A DNA stretch of 64,000 nt from Candidatus Polarisedimenticolia bacterium (lineage in GTDB: Bacteria; Acidobacteriota; Polarisedimenticolia; Gp22-AA2; AA152). Positions within the stretch are counted from its first letter, which is position 1. Each line of letters starts with the position of its first letter. The position numbers and the translations under genes are program-made. A model generated the notes under the pieces. It did not search any database. It was not told where the DNA came from and worked only from the letters and a program-made list of their open reading frames with translations. Below, piece by piece: positions 49,088 through 57,973 of this stretch. The stretch is from positions 62,001 through 126,000 of the forward strand of contig DASYRE010000054.1 in NCBI GenBank assembly GCA_036004685.1. Direction: 5' to 3'.

Positions 49088-49387
49088 CTACAGGATGATG
49101 GGCCGCCCCCCGCCGCTGACGGCGGGAAGAACGGCGATTTCGCAGGACGCGGGAAGGCGGGTCTCGAGCCCGCCCGTGTGCCGGATGCTCTCGCTTCCCA
49201 CGAAAAGGTTGACGTGGGGCCGGACTTCGCCCTGCTCCGTGAGAATGCGATCCCGCAACGCGGGATGGATCGCCCAGAGCGCTTCGAGCGCCTCGCCGAC
49301 GGTCGACGGACGGCCGGGAAGGAGCACGCGGCTCTGGCCGGCGGCGCAGGCGCGCAAAGGGGTGGAAAGGGCGACGGCGACCGGCAT
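49088..49387 (-). CDS. MoaD/ThiS-like ubiquitin-fold sulfur carrier with C-terminal extension
   Basis: 99 residues from ATG 49387. The beta-grasp fold is visible (MPVAVALSTPLRACAAG, VGEALEALWAIHPALRDRIL, PHVNLFVGSESIRHTGGL, EIAVLPAVSGGG). The diglycine needed for activation is not terminal: RPIIL follows it. Either a protease must trim the tail or the protein works without thiocarboxylation. The start overlaps the upstream BNR stop as TGATG. MoaD-like and BNR genes are also paired in other genomes. Confidence 0.85.
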   Translation of the reverse strand: MPVAVALSTPLRACAAGQSRVLLPGRPSTVGEALEALWAIHPALRDRILTEQGEVRPHVNLFVGSESIRHTGGLETRLPASCEIAVLPAVSGGGRPIIL

Positions 49388-50586
49388 CAAGGCTTCCGCG
49401 GGGAAGCCCGGCGGCTCCGGGACCTCGGGGCGGCCGCGCGGCGCGCGCGCCGCGGCGGGCGCGGTCCTCCCACCACGGCCGCTTTCACGCAGACGACGGG
49501 AGGCAGCCCGCTGCGCAGCAGCTTCCAGGACTTTCCTTCGTCGCGCGAAGCGTAGATCCGTCCGCTCCGGGTGCCGAAGTAGACGCCGGCGGGATCGTGC
49601 GCGTCGACCGCGAGCGCGTCGCGCAGGACCGTCTCCAAGGCGTCCTTCTGGGGGAGCCCGTCGGTGAGCGGGCGCCACGACCGGCCGGCGTCTCGGCTGC
49701 GGTACGGCCGGAGCCGGCCTCCGGGAGTGCAGCGGAAGACGTCCGATTCGAGCGGCAGGACGAAGAGGGTGTCGGGTTCGTGGGGATGAACCGCCATGGA
49801 GAATCCGAAATCGGAGGGGACTCCCTTGCCGATGTCCTGCCAGCTCTCTCCGAAGTCTTCGCTGCGGTAGATCCCGCCGTGGTTCTGCAGGAACAGCCGC
49901 TCCGGACGAGAGGGGTGCTGGACGAACTTGTGCACGCACTGTCCGAACTCGGGATGGTGGTCGGGCAGGAAGTCGGCCCGGATCCCCCGGTTCCGCGCAT
50001 GCCAGCTCCGGCCGCCGTCGTCGGTCCGGTAGACGCCGCCCGTGGAGACTCCGACGTACATCCTTCTTCGGTCGGAGGCATCCGGCAGGATGGTGTGCAG
50101 GCACAAGCCGCCCCCGCCCGGAGCCCAGAGGGGCCGGTGGGGATGATCGTGCAGTCCCTCGACCAGCCTCCAGCTTCCGCCGCCGTCCCGCGACTCGAAC
50201 AGAGCCGCGGGATCGACCCCGCAGTAGAGCGTCTCCGCTTCCTCCGAGCGTCCCGGGCGAATCTGCCAGATCTGGCGCAGCGACCTCTCCGACTCCTCGG
50301 GGAATCTCAGGACGCAGGCGCCGGGAGGGCTCCAGGTCCTGCCGAAGTCGTCGGAGAAGCGCAGCAGCGCGCCAAAGTGGCCGTGGTTGCTGGCCCAGAG
50401 TCGGTGCCGGCCCTGGCGCGCATCGAAGGCGGCGGCGTAGACGTCCTGGCCCGGGAAATGAGGCCCTCCCAGGTCCCACCGCCTCCGGCTTGCCCCTTCG
50501 GAACGCAGGAGAAACAGCCCCTTGGTGGTCCCCACCAGGAGCAAAGTGTCCCCTTGTCTGACCGGAACCTGCCGCGTCGCGACCAT
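49387..50586 (-). CDS. BNR/sialidase-like beta-propeller protein
   Basis: 399 residues. Repeated Asp-box motifs (FSDDFGRTW, SRDGGGSW, RTDDGGRSW, SEDFGESW, SRDAGRSW, SRDEGKSW) about 50 residues apart fit a six- or seven-bladed propeller. There is no signal peptide, so it is cytoplasmic or its export is unrecognised. Despite sialidase-like boxes, catalytic residues are not evident; such proteins are usually annotated exo-alpha-sialidase without evidence. Its stop and the start of the moaD-like gene share one base, implying coupled synthesis. The Arg-rich tail (about 370-399) is odd. Confidence 0.85.
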   Translation of the reverse strand: MVATRQVPVRQGDTLLLVGTTKGLFLLRSEGASRRRWDLGGPHFPGQDVYAAAFDARQGRHRLWASNHGHFGALLRFSDDFGRTWSPPGACVLRFPEESERSLRQIWQIRPGRSEEAETLYCGVDPAALFESRDGGGSWRLVEGLHDHPHRPLWAPGGGGLCLHTILPDASDRRRMYVGVSTGGVYRTDDGGRSWHARNRGIRADFLPDHHPEFGQCVHKFVQHPSRPERLFLQNHGGIYRSEDFGESWQDIGKGVPSDFGFSMAVHPHEPDTLFVLPLESDVFRCTPGGRLRPYRSRDAGRSWRPLTDGLPQKDALETVLRDALAVDAHDPAGVYFGTRSGRIYASRDEGKSWKLLRSGLPPVVCVKAAVVGGPRPPRRARRAAAPRSRSRRASPRKP

Positions 50587-50676
50587 TTCTCGTCCCTGGA
50601 AGATGCCGTCCGGCTGTGAATGGGGAGGGAAATTAGCACAAAGACGCCGCGGCGGGCAATGGCGGGACGGCGCGGC

Positions 50677-51363
50677 CTACGCGGAAGGAGTCGATTTCGC
50701 GCCGTCGGACGCGGCGGCGAGCGGGCGCTTCTTCTCCAGAAGGATCTCCCGGCTGCCGTTCTGGAGGACGACGGCGAAGTGGGTCCGGAATCCCTCGAAC
50801 ATCCGCTCGATGTCGCGGTTCTGATAGACGTGCCGCAGCGGCCGGGCGGCGCCCAGGGGAATCCACTCGATCTTGTCGGGCGCCGTGATGCGGAAGCGCC
50901 GGGAGGGCTCGCGACGCTCCGTCTCGCGGGAGGTGAAATAAGCCATCACGATCCCTCCCGCCTTCACGACGCGATGGAGGTCCCGGGAGAAACTCCTGGC
51001 TTCCTGGGGACCGAGAAAGTCGAAGAAGTCCCAGACGAGAACCGCCTCGAAGGAGTCGGATGGGTAATCGAGGCGGGGATGTCCTTTCCAGTCCGGTCCT
51101 CCGGAGGAGGTCAGCGCCGCCGTCTCCACGGGGCGCTGCTGGTCGTCGGCGGTGACTTTGCACCCCAGGTCGATGAAGAACTGCAGGTTGCCTCCGACGA
51201 CGCTGCCGAGGTCCAGGACGCGGGCGTGCGGCGCGGCGCTCAGGCGGCGGGCGAGACGGGGGAGGGCGTGGGAGGTCTGGAGAATCGGCCCGGCGCCGCT
51301 TGCGGCGCCGGTCTGAGGCCCGGGAAGGTCGGAATCGCGGCGTTTGAACATGGGTCCGAACAT
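50677..51363 (-). CDS. SAM-dependent class I methyltransferase
   Basis: 228 residues. Motif I VLDLGSVVGGNLQFF and acidic KVTADDQQRP, then FEAVLVWDFFDFLG and LHRVVKAGGIVMAYF are consistent with class I methyltransferases of unknown substrate. ATG 51351 (MFKRRDSD) follows a -10-like TATGTT by 7 nt with no ribosome-binding site, hinting at a leaderless mRNA; ATG 51363 is the other candidate. It is adjacent to bactofilin on the same strand, 61 bp downstream of it. Confidence 0.8.
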   Translation of the reverse strand: MFGPMFKRRDSDLPGPQTGAASGAGPILQTSHALPRLARRLSAAPHARVLDLGSVVGGNLQFFIDLGCKVTADDQQRPVETAALTSSGGPDWKGHPRLDYPSDSFEAVLVWDFFDFLGPQEARSFSRDLHRVVKAGGIVMAYFTSRETERREPSRRFRITAPDKIEWIPLGAARPLRHVYQNRDIERMFEGFRTHFAVVLQNGSREILLEKKRPLAAASDGAKSTPSA

Positions 51364-51424
51364 AGCGGAAAGCGAGGGGGAGGCGCCGGCCCGATGGCCC
51401 GGCCGGCGCTCTCCCTCGAAGGCT

Positions 51425-51979
51425 TCAGCGGGCCTTTTCGGCGGAGTTGCCGTGGACCGGCTGCGGCATCACGTTCTTGTAGGCCGGCGCTTCGTCCTTC
51501 ACCGGCTGGATCGGCTTGATCTGATCCGGGCGCTGCGCCGGGCGGCTCTCCCGGTTGGCGGCTCCCTTGTCCATGTCGACGCTTCCCTTGAACTGGGCGC
51601 CGTCGGCGATGACGATGCGCGGCGAGGTGATGTCGCCCTTCAACACTCCGGAGTTGGTGATCTCGACTCTCTCGGAAGCGAACGCGTTTCCCAGCACCTC
51701 GCCGGTGATGACGATGCTCTTGGCATAGACGTCGGCCTTGATCTTCCCGTTCGGACCGATGGTCAGGTTGTGATCCTTGAGCTCGATCTTCCCTTCGACC
51801 CGCCCCTCGATCGTCAAATCCTCGGTGCCGGTCAGCTCGCCCTTGATGAAGATCGTCTGGCCGATGTTCACGAGCCGGCTGCTGCTGCTGCTCGGAAGGC
51901 TCTGCCCCGTGCTCGCGTAACCGGTTCCCGTCGCGAAGCTGCCGGGCGCCACGTCCTTGCCCTCTTTCTTATCCCACAT
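51425..51979 (-). CDS. Bactofilin
   Basis: 184 residues. The central right-handed beta-helix domain (about 33-140: TIFIKGELTGTEDLTIEGRV, GKIELKDHNLTIGPNGKI, RVEITNSGVLKGDI) is flanked by disordered N- and C-terminal tails. Bactofilins polymerise into filaments without nucleotide and organise cell shape, stalks, or the envelope. AGGAGG lies 8 nt before ATG 51979. The promoter is about 240 bp upstream at 52220, with a second at 52464. Confidence 0.95.
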   Translation of the reverse strand: MWDKKEGKDVAPGSFATGTGYASTGQSLPSSSSSRLVNIGQTIFIKGELTGTEDLTIEGRVEGKIELKDHNLTIGPNGKIKADVYAKSIVITGEVLGNAFASERVEITNSGVLKGDITSPRIVIADGAQFKGSVDMDKGAANRESRPAQRPDQIKPIQPVKDEAPAYKNVMPQPVHGNSAEKAR

Positions 51980-52219
51980 CGCATCTGCCTCCTAAAGAGA
52001 GTTGGTTCCCAATTCGTACCGGTTCCGCGTGCATTCTTCCGCCCGGCCCGCTCCCGGGGCGCCGGCGGGAAGATTGGAAAGAACGGCGAAGCGAACACTC
52101 CTCGAGGAGACCGGGATATCTGGACGCGTGGATCCGGCTCGCGCCGGAAGCCATGGACCGACCGAATCCGACCGGGATTCGCTGTCGGCTTGCCACCGCG
52201 TCGCCTACAGGTATGGCGC

Positions 52220-52248
52220 AATCTAACACCCGGATCCGGGGGTGTCAA
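52220..52248 (-). promoter_or_regulatory. Promoter of bactofilin
   Basis: Leftward -35 TTGACA (52243-52248), 17-bp spacer, -10 TAGATT (52220-52225). The long leader (about 235 nt) is unassigned; no riboswitch recognised. Confidence 0.6.
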
Positions 52249-52327
52249 GGAAACGGCGTAGATATCGCCGTGAAATTCGGATGGGTTACCGGCCGATCAC
52301 GACCGATGGTGCCGCGCGCGGTCCCTA

Positions 52328-52432
52328 TCATATTAATAGGGCTCTGCCGCGCCGGCCGGACGCCGGCGCCAGGGTGCGGGGGTGCGGGGAGGTGGAGAAG
52401 ATCCCTTCGCGGAAAGCGTGCAGCACGGGCAT
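52328..52432 (-). CDS. Possible 34-residue peptide
   Basis: MPVLHAFREGIFSTSPHPRT... ends TGA at 52328. ATG 52432 has GGAAGGAG 4 nt upstream and a -35/-10 pair (52464-52492) at the right distance. No homologue known. It may be an upstream peptide of the bactofilin transcript. The rest of 51980-52548 holds no supported gene. Confidence 0.3.
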   Translation of the reverse strand: MPVLHAFREGIFSTSPHPRTLAPASGRRGRALLI

Positions 52433-52463
52433 CGGGCTCCTTCCCGCCGCGAATCGAGTTCGT

Positions 52464-52492
52464 ATAGTATGAAGCGCCGCTCTCGACGTCAA
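52464..52492 (-). promoter_or_regulatory. Distal promoter in the bactofilin upstream region
   Basis: Leftward -35 TTGACG (52487-52492), 17-bp spacer, -10 TACTAT (52464-52469). Confidence 0.45.
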
Positions 52493-52548
52493 CGCGGCGG
52501 GGAGTCGGAGGCGCGCGGCGGGTTCCCGACACCCGGCGGAGCCTGCCT

Positions 52549-54225
52549 GTGGGACCCCCCGCGGGCCCGGCCGTGGCGCCGTGGACGAGCCTCCCGGAGC
52601 GTGAGTTGCCTGACGGACGTTCCGCCGAAGATCGCGCCCTCCGCGCCCTGCTGCTCCTTCTCGGAATCGGCTCCCTTGTCCCCGTCTGGGCGGTCCGGTT
52701 CCTTCCCCTCCAGGATCTGCCGAATCATCTGCTGAAGGTCGACCTCCTCGAGCGGTTCCTGCGGCGCGAGGCCTGGGTCGATGCCATCTACGCGCCGAAT
52801 CTCCGGCCCGTGGCCAATGCCACGTGCTATGCCGTCATCCTTCTCCTCGCGCCTCTCGTCGGCAAGATGGCCGCTTCCAAGATCTTCGTGTCGGCCTGCC
52901 TCGCCCTGATGCCGGCCGCGGCCTACCGCTGGCTCCGTCGCGTGAATCCGGAGAACGCGCTGCTGGCCCTCGCCACTCCCGCGATGGGATTCAACCTTTT
53001 CCTCATGATGGGGAACCTCAATTTCTGCTGCGCGCTGATGGTCTACGTCGCCGCTTTGGCGGCGCTGGCGGCGCCGGCACGGGGGCGGTTCCCTGCGGCG
53101 TTCACCCTGCTGGCGACCCTTCTCTACTTCACCCACGGCTTCGTCTTCATGATTCTGGCCGGAGTGACCGGATGCCTTCTGGCGCTGAGCTTCAGCCGCG
53201 ATCTGCTCAGGAAGGCGGCCGGACTTCTTCCGGGGCTTCTCCTGATGATCGGGACGTTGCTCTTCTCCCTCCTTTCCGGGCCGGGCGGCGCCGGCGCGCT
53301 GCGCCCGGCTTTCGCGCGGCCCCGGCTCGATCTGGCGAGACTCGCGCTCGTGTGGCTCCTCAATCCGCACGGCTGGGGCTACGACACCGTCGTCGCTCTC
53401 GGCTGGGTGGGGGCGCTGGGAGGCGCGACGCTCTGGACGCTGGCGACGCTGCGCTCGGCGGGCGCGCCGTCGCCGCGCCGCAACGACCTTCTCCGCCGCA
53501 ACCCCTGGCTCGTGGTGGCGGCGCTGCTCGCCCTGGGGTATCTGCTGGCCCCGGGCCAGCTGCGCGACTGGTGGCATCTGAAGATGCGATTCAGCCCTTT
53601 GCTCGTCCTGGCGCTGCTGGGCGGGGTGCGCCTCCCGAAGGAACGCGGCATCCGGATCGCCACGGCCGCTCTCTTCGTCGCCGCGGCTCTGGCGATTCAG
53701 ATGCGCAACCTCCAGGAATTCCGCAAGCGGAGCGGCGACGTGGAGGAATATCTCGCCGGCATCGACGCCGTCGAGGAGGGGAGCTCGCTGCTGCCGATGG
53801 AGAACCTGGAGCCGGGGCCCAAATACCGCGTCAATCTGCACTCGTGGGCCTACTACCTGATGGCGAAGAGGGGGTGGGCTCCCTACCTGCACGCGCAACC
53901 TGCCTACAATCCGGTGACCTACCGGGTGACGCCCTGGGCGCCAGGGGAGGGGGGCGCGGTGCCCGGCGACGAGGCGCTCCGGCGGGCGGCCGCCTGCTAC
54001 GATTACGTGATTCTCTGGAACCCGCGTCCGGGCGACGCGCGGGCCCTGCGCCGCTACTTCGATCTGCGGCGGGCGCACAAACGCCTGCGCATCTGGAGGA
54101 ACTCGTTCGGCAGGAGGGGAGGCGCTCCCGCCGATCAGCCGGCGTGCGTCGCCGACTCCGCGGCCGCGGGCGCGCCGTCCGCCGCGGGAGACGCCGGCGC
54201 GAGGAACCGCGGATCCATCAGGTGA
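52549..54225 (+). CDS. Polytopic membrane protein, GT-C-like
   Basis: 558 residues from GTG 52549. More than ten hydrophobic helices (starting LRALLLLLGIGSLVPVWAV). The first loop FLPLQDLPNHLLKVDLLERF occupies the place of GT-C acidic loops, but with no clear DD/DE motif. The C-terminal soluble part (about 400-520) includes EEGSSLLPMENL and SWAYYLMAKRGWAPYL. It resembles uncharacterised membrane proteins near cell-envelope sugar genes. Its last 91 bp overlap ttcA tail-to-tail; the final residues look unlike protein, so the stop may be a poor estimate of the true end. Confidence 0.6.
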   Translation: MGPPAGPAVAPWTSLPERELPDGRSAEDRALRALLLLLGIGSLVPVWAVRFLPLQDLPNHLLKVDLLERFLRREAWVDAIYAPNLRPVANATCYAVILLLAPLVGKMAASKIFVSACLALMPAAAYRWLRRVNPENALLALATPAMGFNLFLMMGNLNFCCALMVYVAALAALAAPARGRFPAAFTLLATLLYFTHGFVFMILAGVTGCLLALSFSRDLLRKAAGLLPGLLLMIGTLLFSLLSGPGGAGALRPAFARPRLDLARLALVWLLNPHGWGYDTVVALGWVGALGGATLWTLATLRSAGAPSPRRNDLLRRNPWLVVAALLALGYLLAPGQLRDWWHLKMRFSPLLVLALLGGVRLPKERGIRIATAALFVAAALAIQMRNLQEFRKRSGDVEEYLAGIDAVEEGSSLLPMENLEPGPKYRVNLHSWAYYLMAKRGWAPYLHAQPAYNPVTYRVTPWAPGEGGAVPGDEALRRAAACYDYVILWNPRPGDARALRRYFDLRRAHKRLRIWRNSFGRRGGAPADQPACVADSAAAGAPSAAGDAGARNRGSIR

Positions 54226-54962
54226 GGCAGGTGGACGTTGCGGGTCGCCTTGAGCAGGGAGGCCTTGATTCCGGGGTGGCCTTCCTCCAGGCGCTTGAGG
54301 AAGCTCTTGATCTGGTGCCGTTGCAAGGAGGCGTCGCCGCAGGCGGGGCAGCAGCAGCACACCACGGGGAATCCTCGGTCGCGCGCGTAGTCGATCACCT
54401 CCTGCTCCCAGACGTAGACCAGCGGGCGGATGACCGTGTGCCTGCCGTTTTCGGCGCGCAGCACGGGAGGCATCGCCTTGATCTGCCCGTTGAAGAACTG
54501 GAGCATCAGGAGCGTCTCGATCACGTCGTCGGCGTGGTGCCCCAAGGCGATCTTGTTGCATTCCAGCTGATCGGCGAGACGGTAGAGAACGCCGCGGCGC
54601 AGCCGGGCGCAGAGAGAGCAATGCGTGTCCTCCGGGTCCATCTTCTTCCGGATCGTGGCGGCGATCTCCGTGGTCTCGATGTGATAGGCGTAGCCGCCGG
54701 AGCGCAGATGCTCCTCGATGATGTCGGAGCGGAATCCCGAATATCCCTGATCGACGTTGCAGGCGACGAGGTCGAACCGGATCGGCGATCGGCGGCGCAG
54801 CGTCTCGAGGAGATCGAGGAGGACGTAGGAGTCCTTTCCTCCGGAGACGGCGACCAGGACGCGGTCGCCTTGCTGGATCATGCGGTAGTCTTGAATCGCC
54901 CGGCCCGTCTTGCGCGTGAGGGCCCGGCTCCGATCGACGGGAAGCGACGGCTCGGGACTCAT
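54135..54962 (-). CDS. ttcA: tRNA 2-thiocytidine synthase TtcA-like ATPase
   Basis: 275 residues from ATG 54962, with GGAGG at 9-nt spacing (GAGGAATGGA). The PP-loop VAVSGGKDSYVLLDLL is near residue 38, and the Fe-S/Cys sites are HCSLCARLRR (about 120) and CCCCPACGD (about 205). The gene uses ATP and a sulfur donor to thiolate C32 of certain tRNAs. The C-terminal tail from about 255 is Ala/Pro-rich and overlaps the convergent membrane gene. Confidence 0.92.
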   Translation of the reverse strand: MSPEPSLPVDRSRALTRKTGRAIQDYRMIQQGDRVLVAVSGGKDSYVLLDLLETLRRRSPIRFDLVACNVDQGYSGFRSDIIEEHLRSGGYAYHIETTEIAATIRKKMDPEDTHCSLCARLRRGVLYRLADQLECNKIALGHHADDVIETLLMLQFFNGQIKAMPPVLRAENGRHTVIRPLVYVWEQEVIDYARDRGFPVVCCCCPACGDASLQRHQIKSFLKRLEEGHPGIKASLLKATRNVHLPHLMDPRFLAPASPAADGAPAAAESATHAG

Positions 54963-55062
54963 TCCATTCCTCCGGAGCGCGGCGGAAGGCCGCGGCAAAA
55001 GCCCGTCCATTATAGCCGCGTTCCGCGGCGCGCCGCGCCGGCGAATTCCGAGCGACTTTCTG

Positions 55063-55091
55063 TTGACACCCCGATCTCGCGATGCTATATA
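55063..55091 (+). promoter_or_regulatory. Consensus promoter of the HU gene
   Basis: -35 TTGACA (55063-55068), 17-bp spacer, -10 TATATA (55086-55091). Confidence 0.85.
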
Positions 55092-55157
55092 AGCGCCAAC
55101 TTTCGTTCTCGGGGATTCCAACCGATCCGAACCAACCTACGAGGTGGAGGTGAGGCG

Positions 55158-55430
55158 ATGAACAAGGGCGACCTGATCCATTTCGTCGCGCGGGACGTCA
55201 AGATCACCAAGGTCCAGGCGGCGAAGGCCATCGATTCGCTGGTCGAGCACATCACCCGGACGTTAAAGCGGGGGGAGCGCACCAGCCTGGTGGGCTTCGG
55301 CACGTTCTCGATCTCGCGACGGAAGGCAAGGACCGGCCGCAATCCCCAGACGGGCGCTCCGCTCCGAATCCCCGCGAAGAAGGTCGTTAAGTTCACCACG
55401 GGGAAGGGGCTGCGGGCGATCATCAAGTAA
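55158..55430 (+). CDS. hup: HU-family DNA-binding protein
   Basis: 90 residues, MNKGDLIHFVARDVKITKVQ start and the DNA-binding arm FSISRRKARTGRNPQTG with the intercalating Pro. Nucleoid protein that bends DNA. ATG 55158 is behind GGAGGTGAGG. It is monocistronic, with its own promoter and terminator, consistent with high expression. Confidence 0.97.
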   Translation: MNKGDLIHFVARDVKITKVQAAKAIDSLVEHITRTLKRGERTSLVGFGTFSISRRKARTGRNPQTGAPLRIPAKKVVKFTTGKGLRAIIK

Positions 55431-55458
55431 CGAACCACGCCCGGACGCGTTCCGCAGG

Positions 55459-55485
55459 CGGCCCCCCCGGGGCCGTCTTGCTTTT
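55459..55485 (+). terminator. Intrinsic terminator of the HU gene
   Basis: Stem CGGCCCC/GGGGCCG (55459-55475) with a 3-nt loop, then TCTTGCTTTT. Confidence 0.8.
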
Positions 55486-55501
55486 GGGAGGCTCCTCGCT
55501 T

Positions 55502-57973
55502 TCAGGATCCTCCGAGCCGGGAGAGCTCGCGCCGCGCCTCGTCCGCGAAGGGGCCCCCTCCGGAGGCGAGGTAGGCGCGGAACTGCTCCGCCGCTTCGCG
55601 CGGCCGGCCCGACCGCGCGAAGACCCGCCCGAGGTGGAAGGCAATTTCGCGCGCCGAGGGCTGCAGAGCCAGCACGGAGCGGTATTCGGTGATCGCCTTG
55701 AGGTCCTGGCCCCCCTCGTCGTAAAGAATCGCGAGATTTCGGCGGGCCGCGGCGTTGGACGGATCGGCGTCCCGGCTGCGTTCCATCAGCCGGATCGCCT
55801 CGCCGGTCCGCCCCATCTTCAGAGCCACCAGCCCCGACCCGAAAAGCGCCTGCGAGTCCCCGGGCCTCGCCTTCAACACGCGGGCGTATTCTTCGGCGGC
55901 CTGGGCGACCTCTCCCTTTTGAAAGTGGGCGTTGCCCATGGCGAAGTGGAGATCGGGGACGTCGACCCCGGCCTTCAAGGTCCGCTCCATCAGCGCCACG
56001 ACGTCGTCGTAGCGCCGCGATTCGTAGAGGATCCTCGCCAGCGCGAGCGCCGTGACGGCGTCGGCGGGATTCTCCTCGAGCGCCTTCCGGTAGGTGGCCT
56101 CCGCCTCCTCCGTCTTGCCCCCCGCGGCCAGCACGGCGGCGAGCCCCTGCTTCGCCTCGCGCGAGGCGCGATTGAAGGCCAGCGCTTTTTGGAAGGCCTC
56201 CACCGCCTCGTCCTGCCGTCCCTGGCGCGACAGCACCTGGCCGAGACCGGCGTAGGCCTTGTCGGAATCGGGGTCGAGATCGAGGACCTGGCGGAAGGTC
56301 CTCGCCGACTCGTTGAGCAGCCCCTGGCCCAGCTGCGCCGTCCCGAGGTTGAGGAGAACTTCGCTGCTCCGCGGGCGCTGGGCGAGCACCGCCTCGAAGT
56401 CGGCCGCGGCGCCGACGAAATCGCCCGACCCGACCCGGGCGTTTCCCCGGTGGAGCAGAGCGGCGAGGTTGCCGGGATCGGCGGCCAGCACTTCGTCGAA
56501 CTCCCGGACGGCCGGGCCGAACTGCCCGCGCGCATAAAGGGCGATCGCTTCGTCGAGCTGCTGCAGCGCGCCGACCCGGCTCTTGGGATCGGGGGCAGGA
56601 GCGCCGCGCGCCGGTCCCGGGGCCCACAGGTAGCCCAGCGAGCGGAGCCGCTCGCGGGCGGTCTCGTCGAGCTCCTGCCGATAGGCGATGGAGGCGCCTT
56701 CGGGAGCAGCCTCAGCCATCAGCCGGTGGATCTCCTCGCGCATCCGCGCCGCGTCGCCCTCCCGCTGCGGCGCCAGGTTCCTCGTCTCCCCCGGATCGTT
56801 CCGTAGATCGTAGAGCTCCTCGCGCGGCGCCTGAACGTACTTCCAATCTCCGATCCGCAGCGCCGCCATCTCGCTCCAGCCATAGTTCTCGCGCGGCAGG
56901 AGCGTCTCCGAGATCGATTTGAGCAGGAAATCGGCCGGGCGGCGGGCGACCAGAGGAAGCAGGCTGGTCCCCTGGACTTCGTCGGGCTGCGGGAGGTCCA
57001 CCAGGCTCAGAATCGTGGGAAGAAGGTCAATCGTGCGGACGGGCGTCGGCACGGTGCGCCCCCGCGGGAGCGCCCCGGGGAGCGACAGGATCATCGGCAC
57101 GTGCAGGGTCGATTCGTAGAGGAAGACGCCATGCGTCGACTCCCCGTGCTCTCCGAGCCCCTCGCCGTGGTCCGAGGTCAGGACCACGAGCGTCTGGGTC
57201 GAAAGCCCGAGCTTGCGCACCGCGTCGAGCAGCGCTTTCAGCTCGGCGTCCACGTAGGCGATCTCCCCGTCGTACGGCGAGAGCGGGAAGCGGTCGGCGT
57301 ACGCCGCGGGGGGAGCGTAGGGCGCGTGAGGATCGAAATAGTGCAGCCAGAGAAAGAAGCGCTCGCCGGCCTTGCCCCCCAGCCAGGAGATCCCCAGACG
57401 CGTGATCTCCTCCGCTCCCCTCTCGCGGAAGCCGACCTGCCGGTCCCGCTCCGACGGAAGGCGATCGTCGTAGGTATCGAATCCCTGCGACAGGCCGAAG
57501 CGGGTGACGAGAGGGTAGCCGGCGATGATCGCGCCCGTCGAGTAGCCGTGCGCGTGGAGAATCTCGGCCAAGGTCTCCGCCCGGGGGCCGAGGCGGTAGC
57601 TGCCGTTATTGCGGACGCCGTGATAGGCGGGATAAGTGCCGGTCAGGATCGAGGCGTGCGCCGGGAGCGTGATCGGGGCGGAGGTCGCGGCCCGCTCGAA
57701 CAGGATCCCGTCGGCCGCCAGGCGATCCATCGCCGGCGTCCGGGCGCGCGGATTGCCGTAGCAGCCGAGGTGATCGGCCCGCAGCGTGTCGACCGTGACG
57801 AGGATCACGTTGTAGCGGCCGGTCCGCCCGCCCGCCGCCTCCCACCGCACGAGCCGCGTGCTCTGGGCGGCGACGCCGGCGAGGACGGCCAGGACGAAGA
57901 GAAACACGAGGACCGCAAGCGCTTTGCGCAGCAACGGGCGGGATCCGTGGGGAGCTTCCGCGACGCCGGTCAT
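55502..57973 (-). CDS. Alkaline-phosphatase-superfamily (sulfatase-like) protein with TPR domain
   Basis: 823 residues. One N-terminal membrane anchor (about 15-37) exposes the rest to the periplasm. The sulfatase fold (about 55-450) has metal motifs ILVTVDTLRADHLGCYG and LTSDHGEGLGEHG. At the nucleophile position it reads TLPAHASILTG: Thr replaces the Cys/Ser that would become formylglycine and His replaces the Arg, so it is more likely a phosphoesterase/phosphotransferase than a sulfatase. A block of eight or so TPR-like repeats (about 475-820) follows. Divergent from the PEP-utilising enzyme across 40 bp. Confidence 0.88.
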   Translation of the reverse strand: MTGVAEAPHGSRPLLRKALAVLVFLFVLAVLAGVAAQSTRLVRWEAAGGRTGRYNVILVTVDTLRADHLGCYGNPRARTPAMDRLAADGILFERAATSAPITLPAHASILTGTYPAYHGVRNNGSYRLGPRAETLAEILHAHGYSTGAIIAGYPLVTRFGLSQGFDTYDDRLPSERDRQVGFRERGAEEITRLGISWLGGKAGERFFLWLHYFDPHAPYAPPAAYADRFPLSPYDGEIAYVDAELKALLDAVRKLGLSTQTLVVLTSDHGEGLGEHGESTHGVFLYESTLHVPMILSLPGALPRGRTVPTPVRTIDLLPTILSLVDLPQPDEVQGTSLLPLVARRPADFLLKSISETLLPRENYGWSEMAALRIGDWKYVQAPREELYDLRNDPGETRNLAPQREGDAARMREEIHRLMAEAAPEGASIAYRQELDETARERLRSLGYLWAPGPARGAPAPDPKSRVGALQQLDEAIALYARGQFGPAVREFDEVLAADPGNLAALLHRGNARVGSGDFVGAAADFEAVLAQRPRSSEVLLNLGTAQLGQGLLNESARTFRQVLDLDPDSDKAYAGLGQVLSRQGRQDEAVEAFQKALAFNRASREAKQGLAAVLAAGGKTEEAEATYRKALEENPADAVTALALARILYESRRYDDVVALMERTLKAGVDVPDLHFAMGNAHFQKGEVAQAAEEYARVLKARPGDSQALFGSGLVALKMGRTGEAIRLMERSRDADPSNAAARRNLAILYDEGGQDLKAITEYRSVLALQPSAREIAFHLGRVFARSGRPREAAEQFRAYLASGGGPFADEARRELSRLGGS

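Noticed and set aside
52245-52532. Leftward 95-codon frame upstream of bactofilin
   Set aside because: Its start lies upstream of the promoter at 52464-52492 and its composition is that of a shadow frame.
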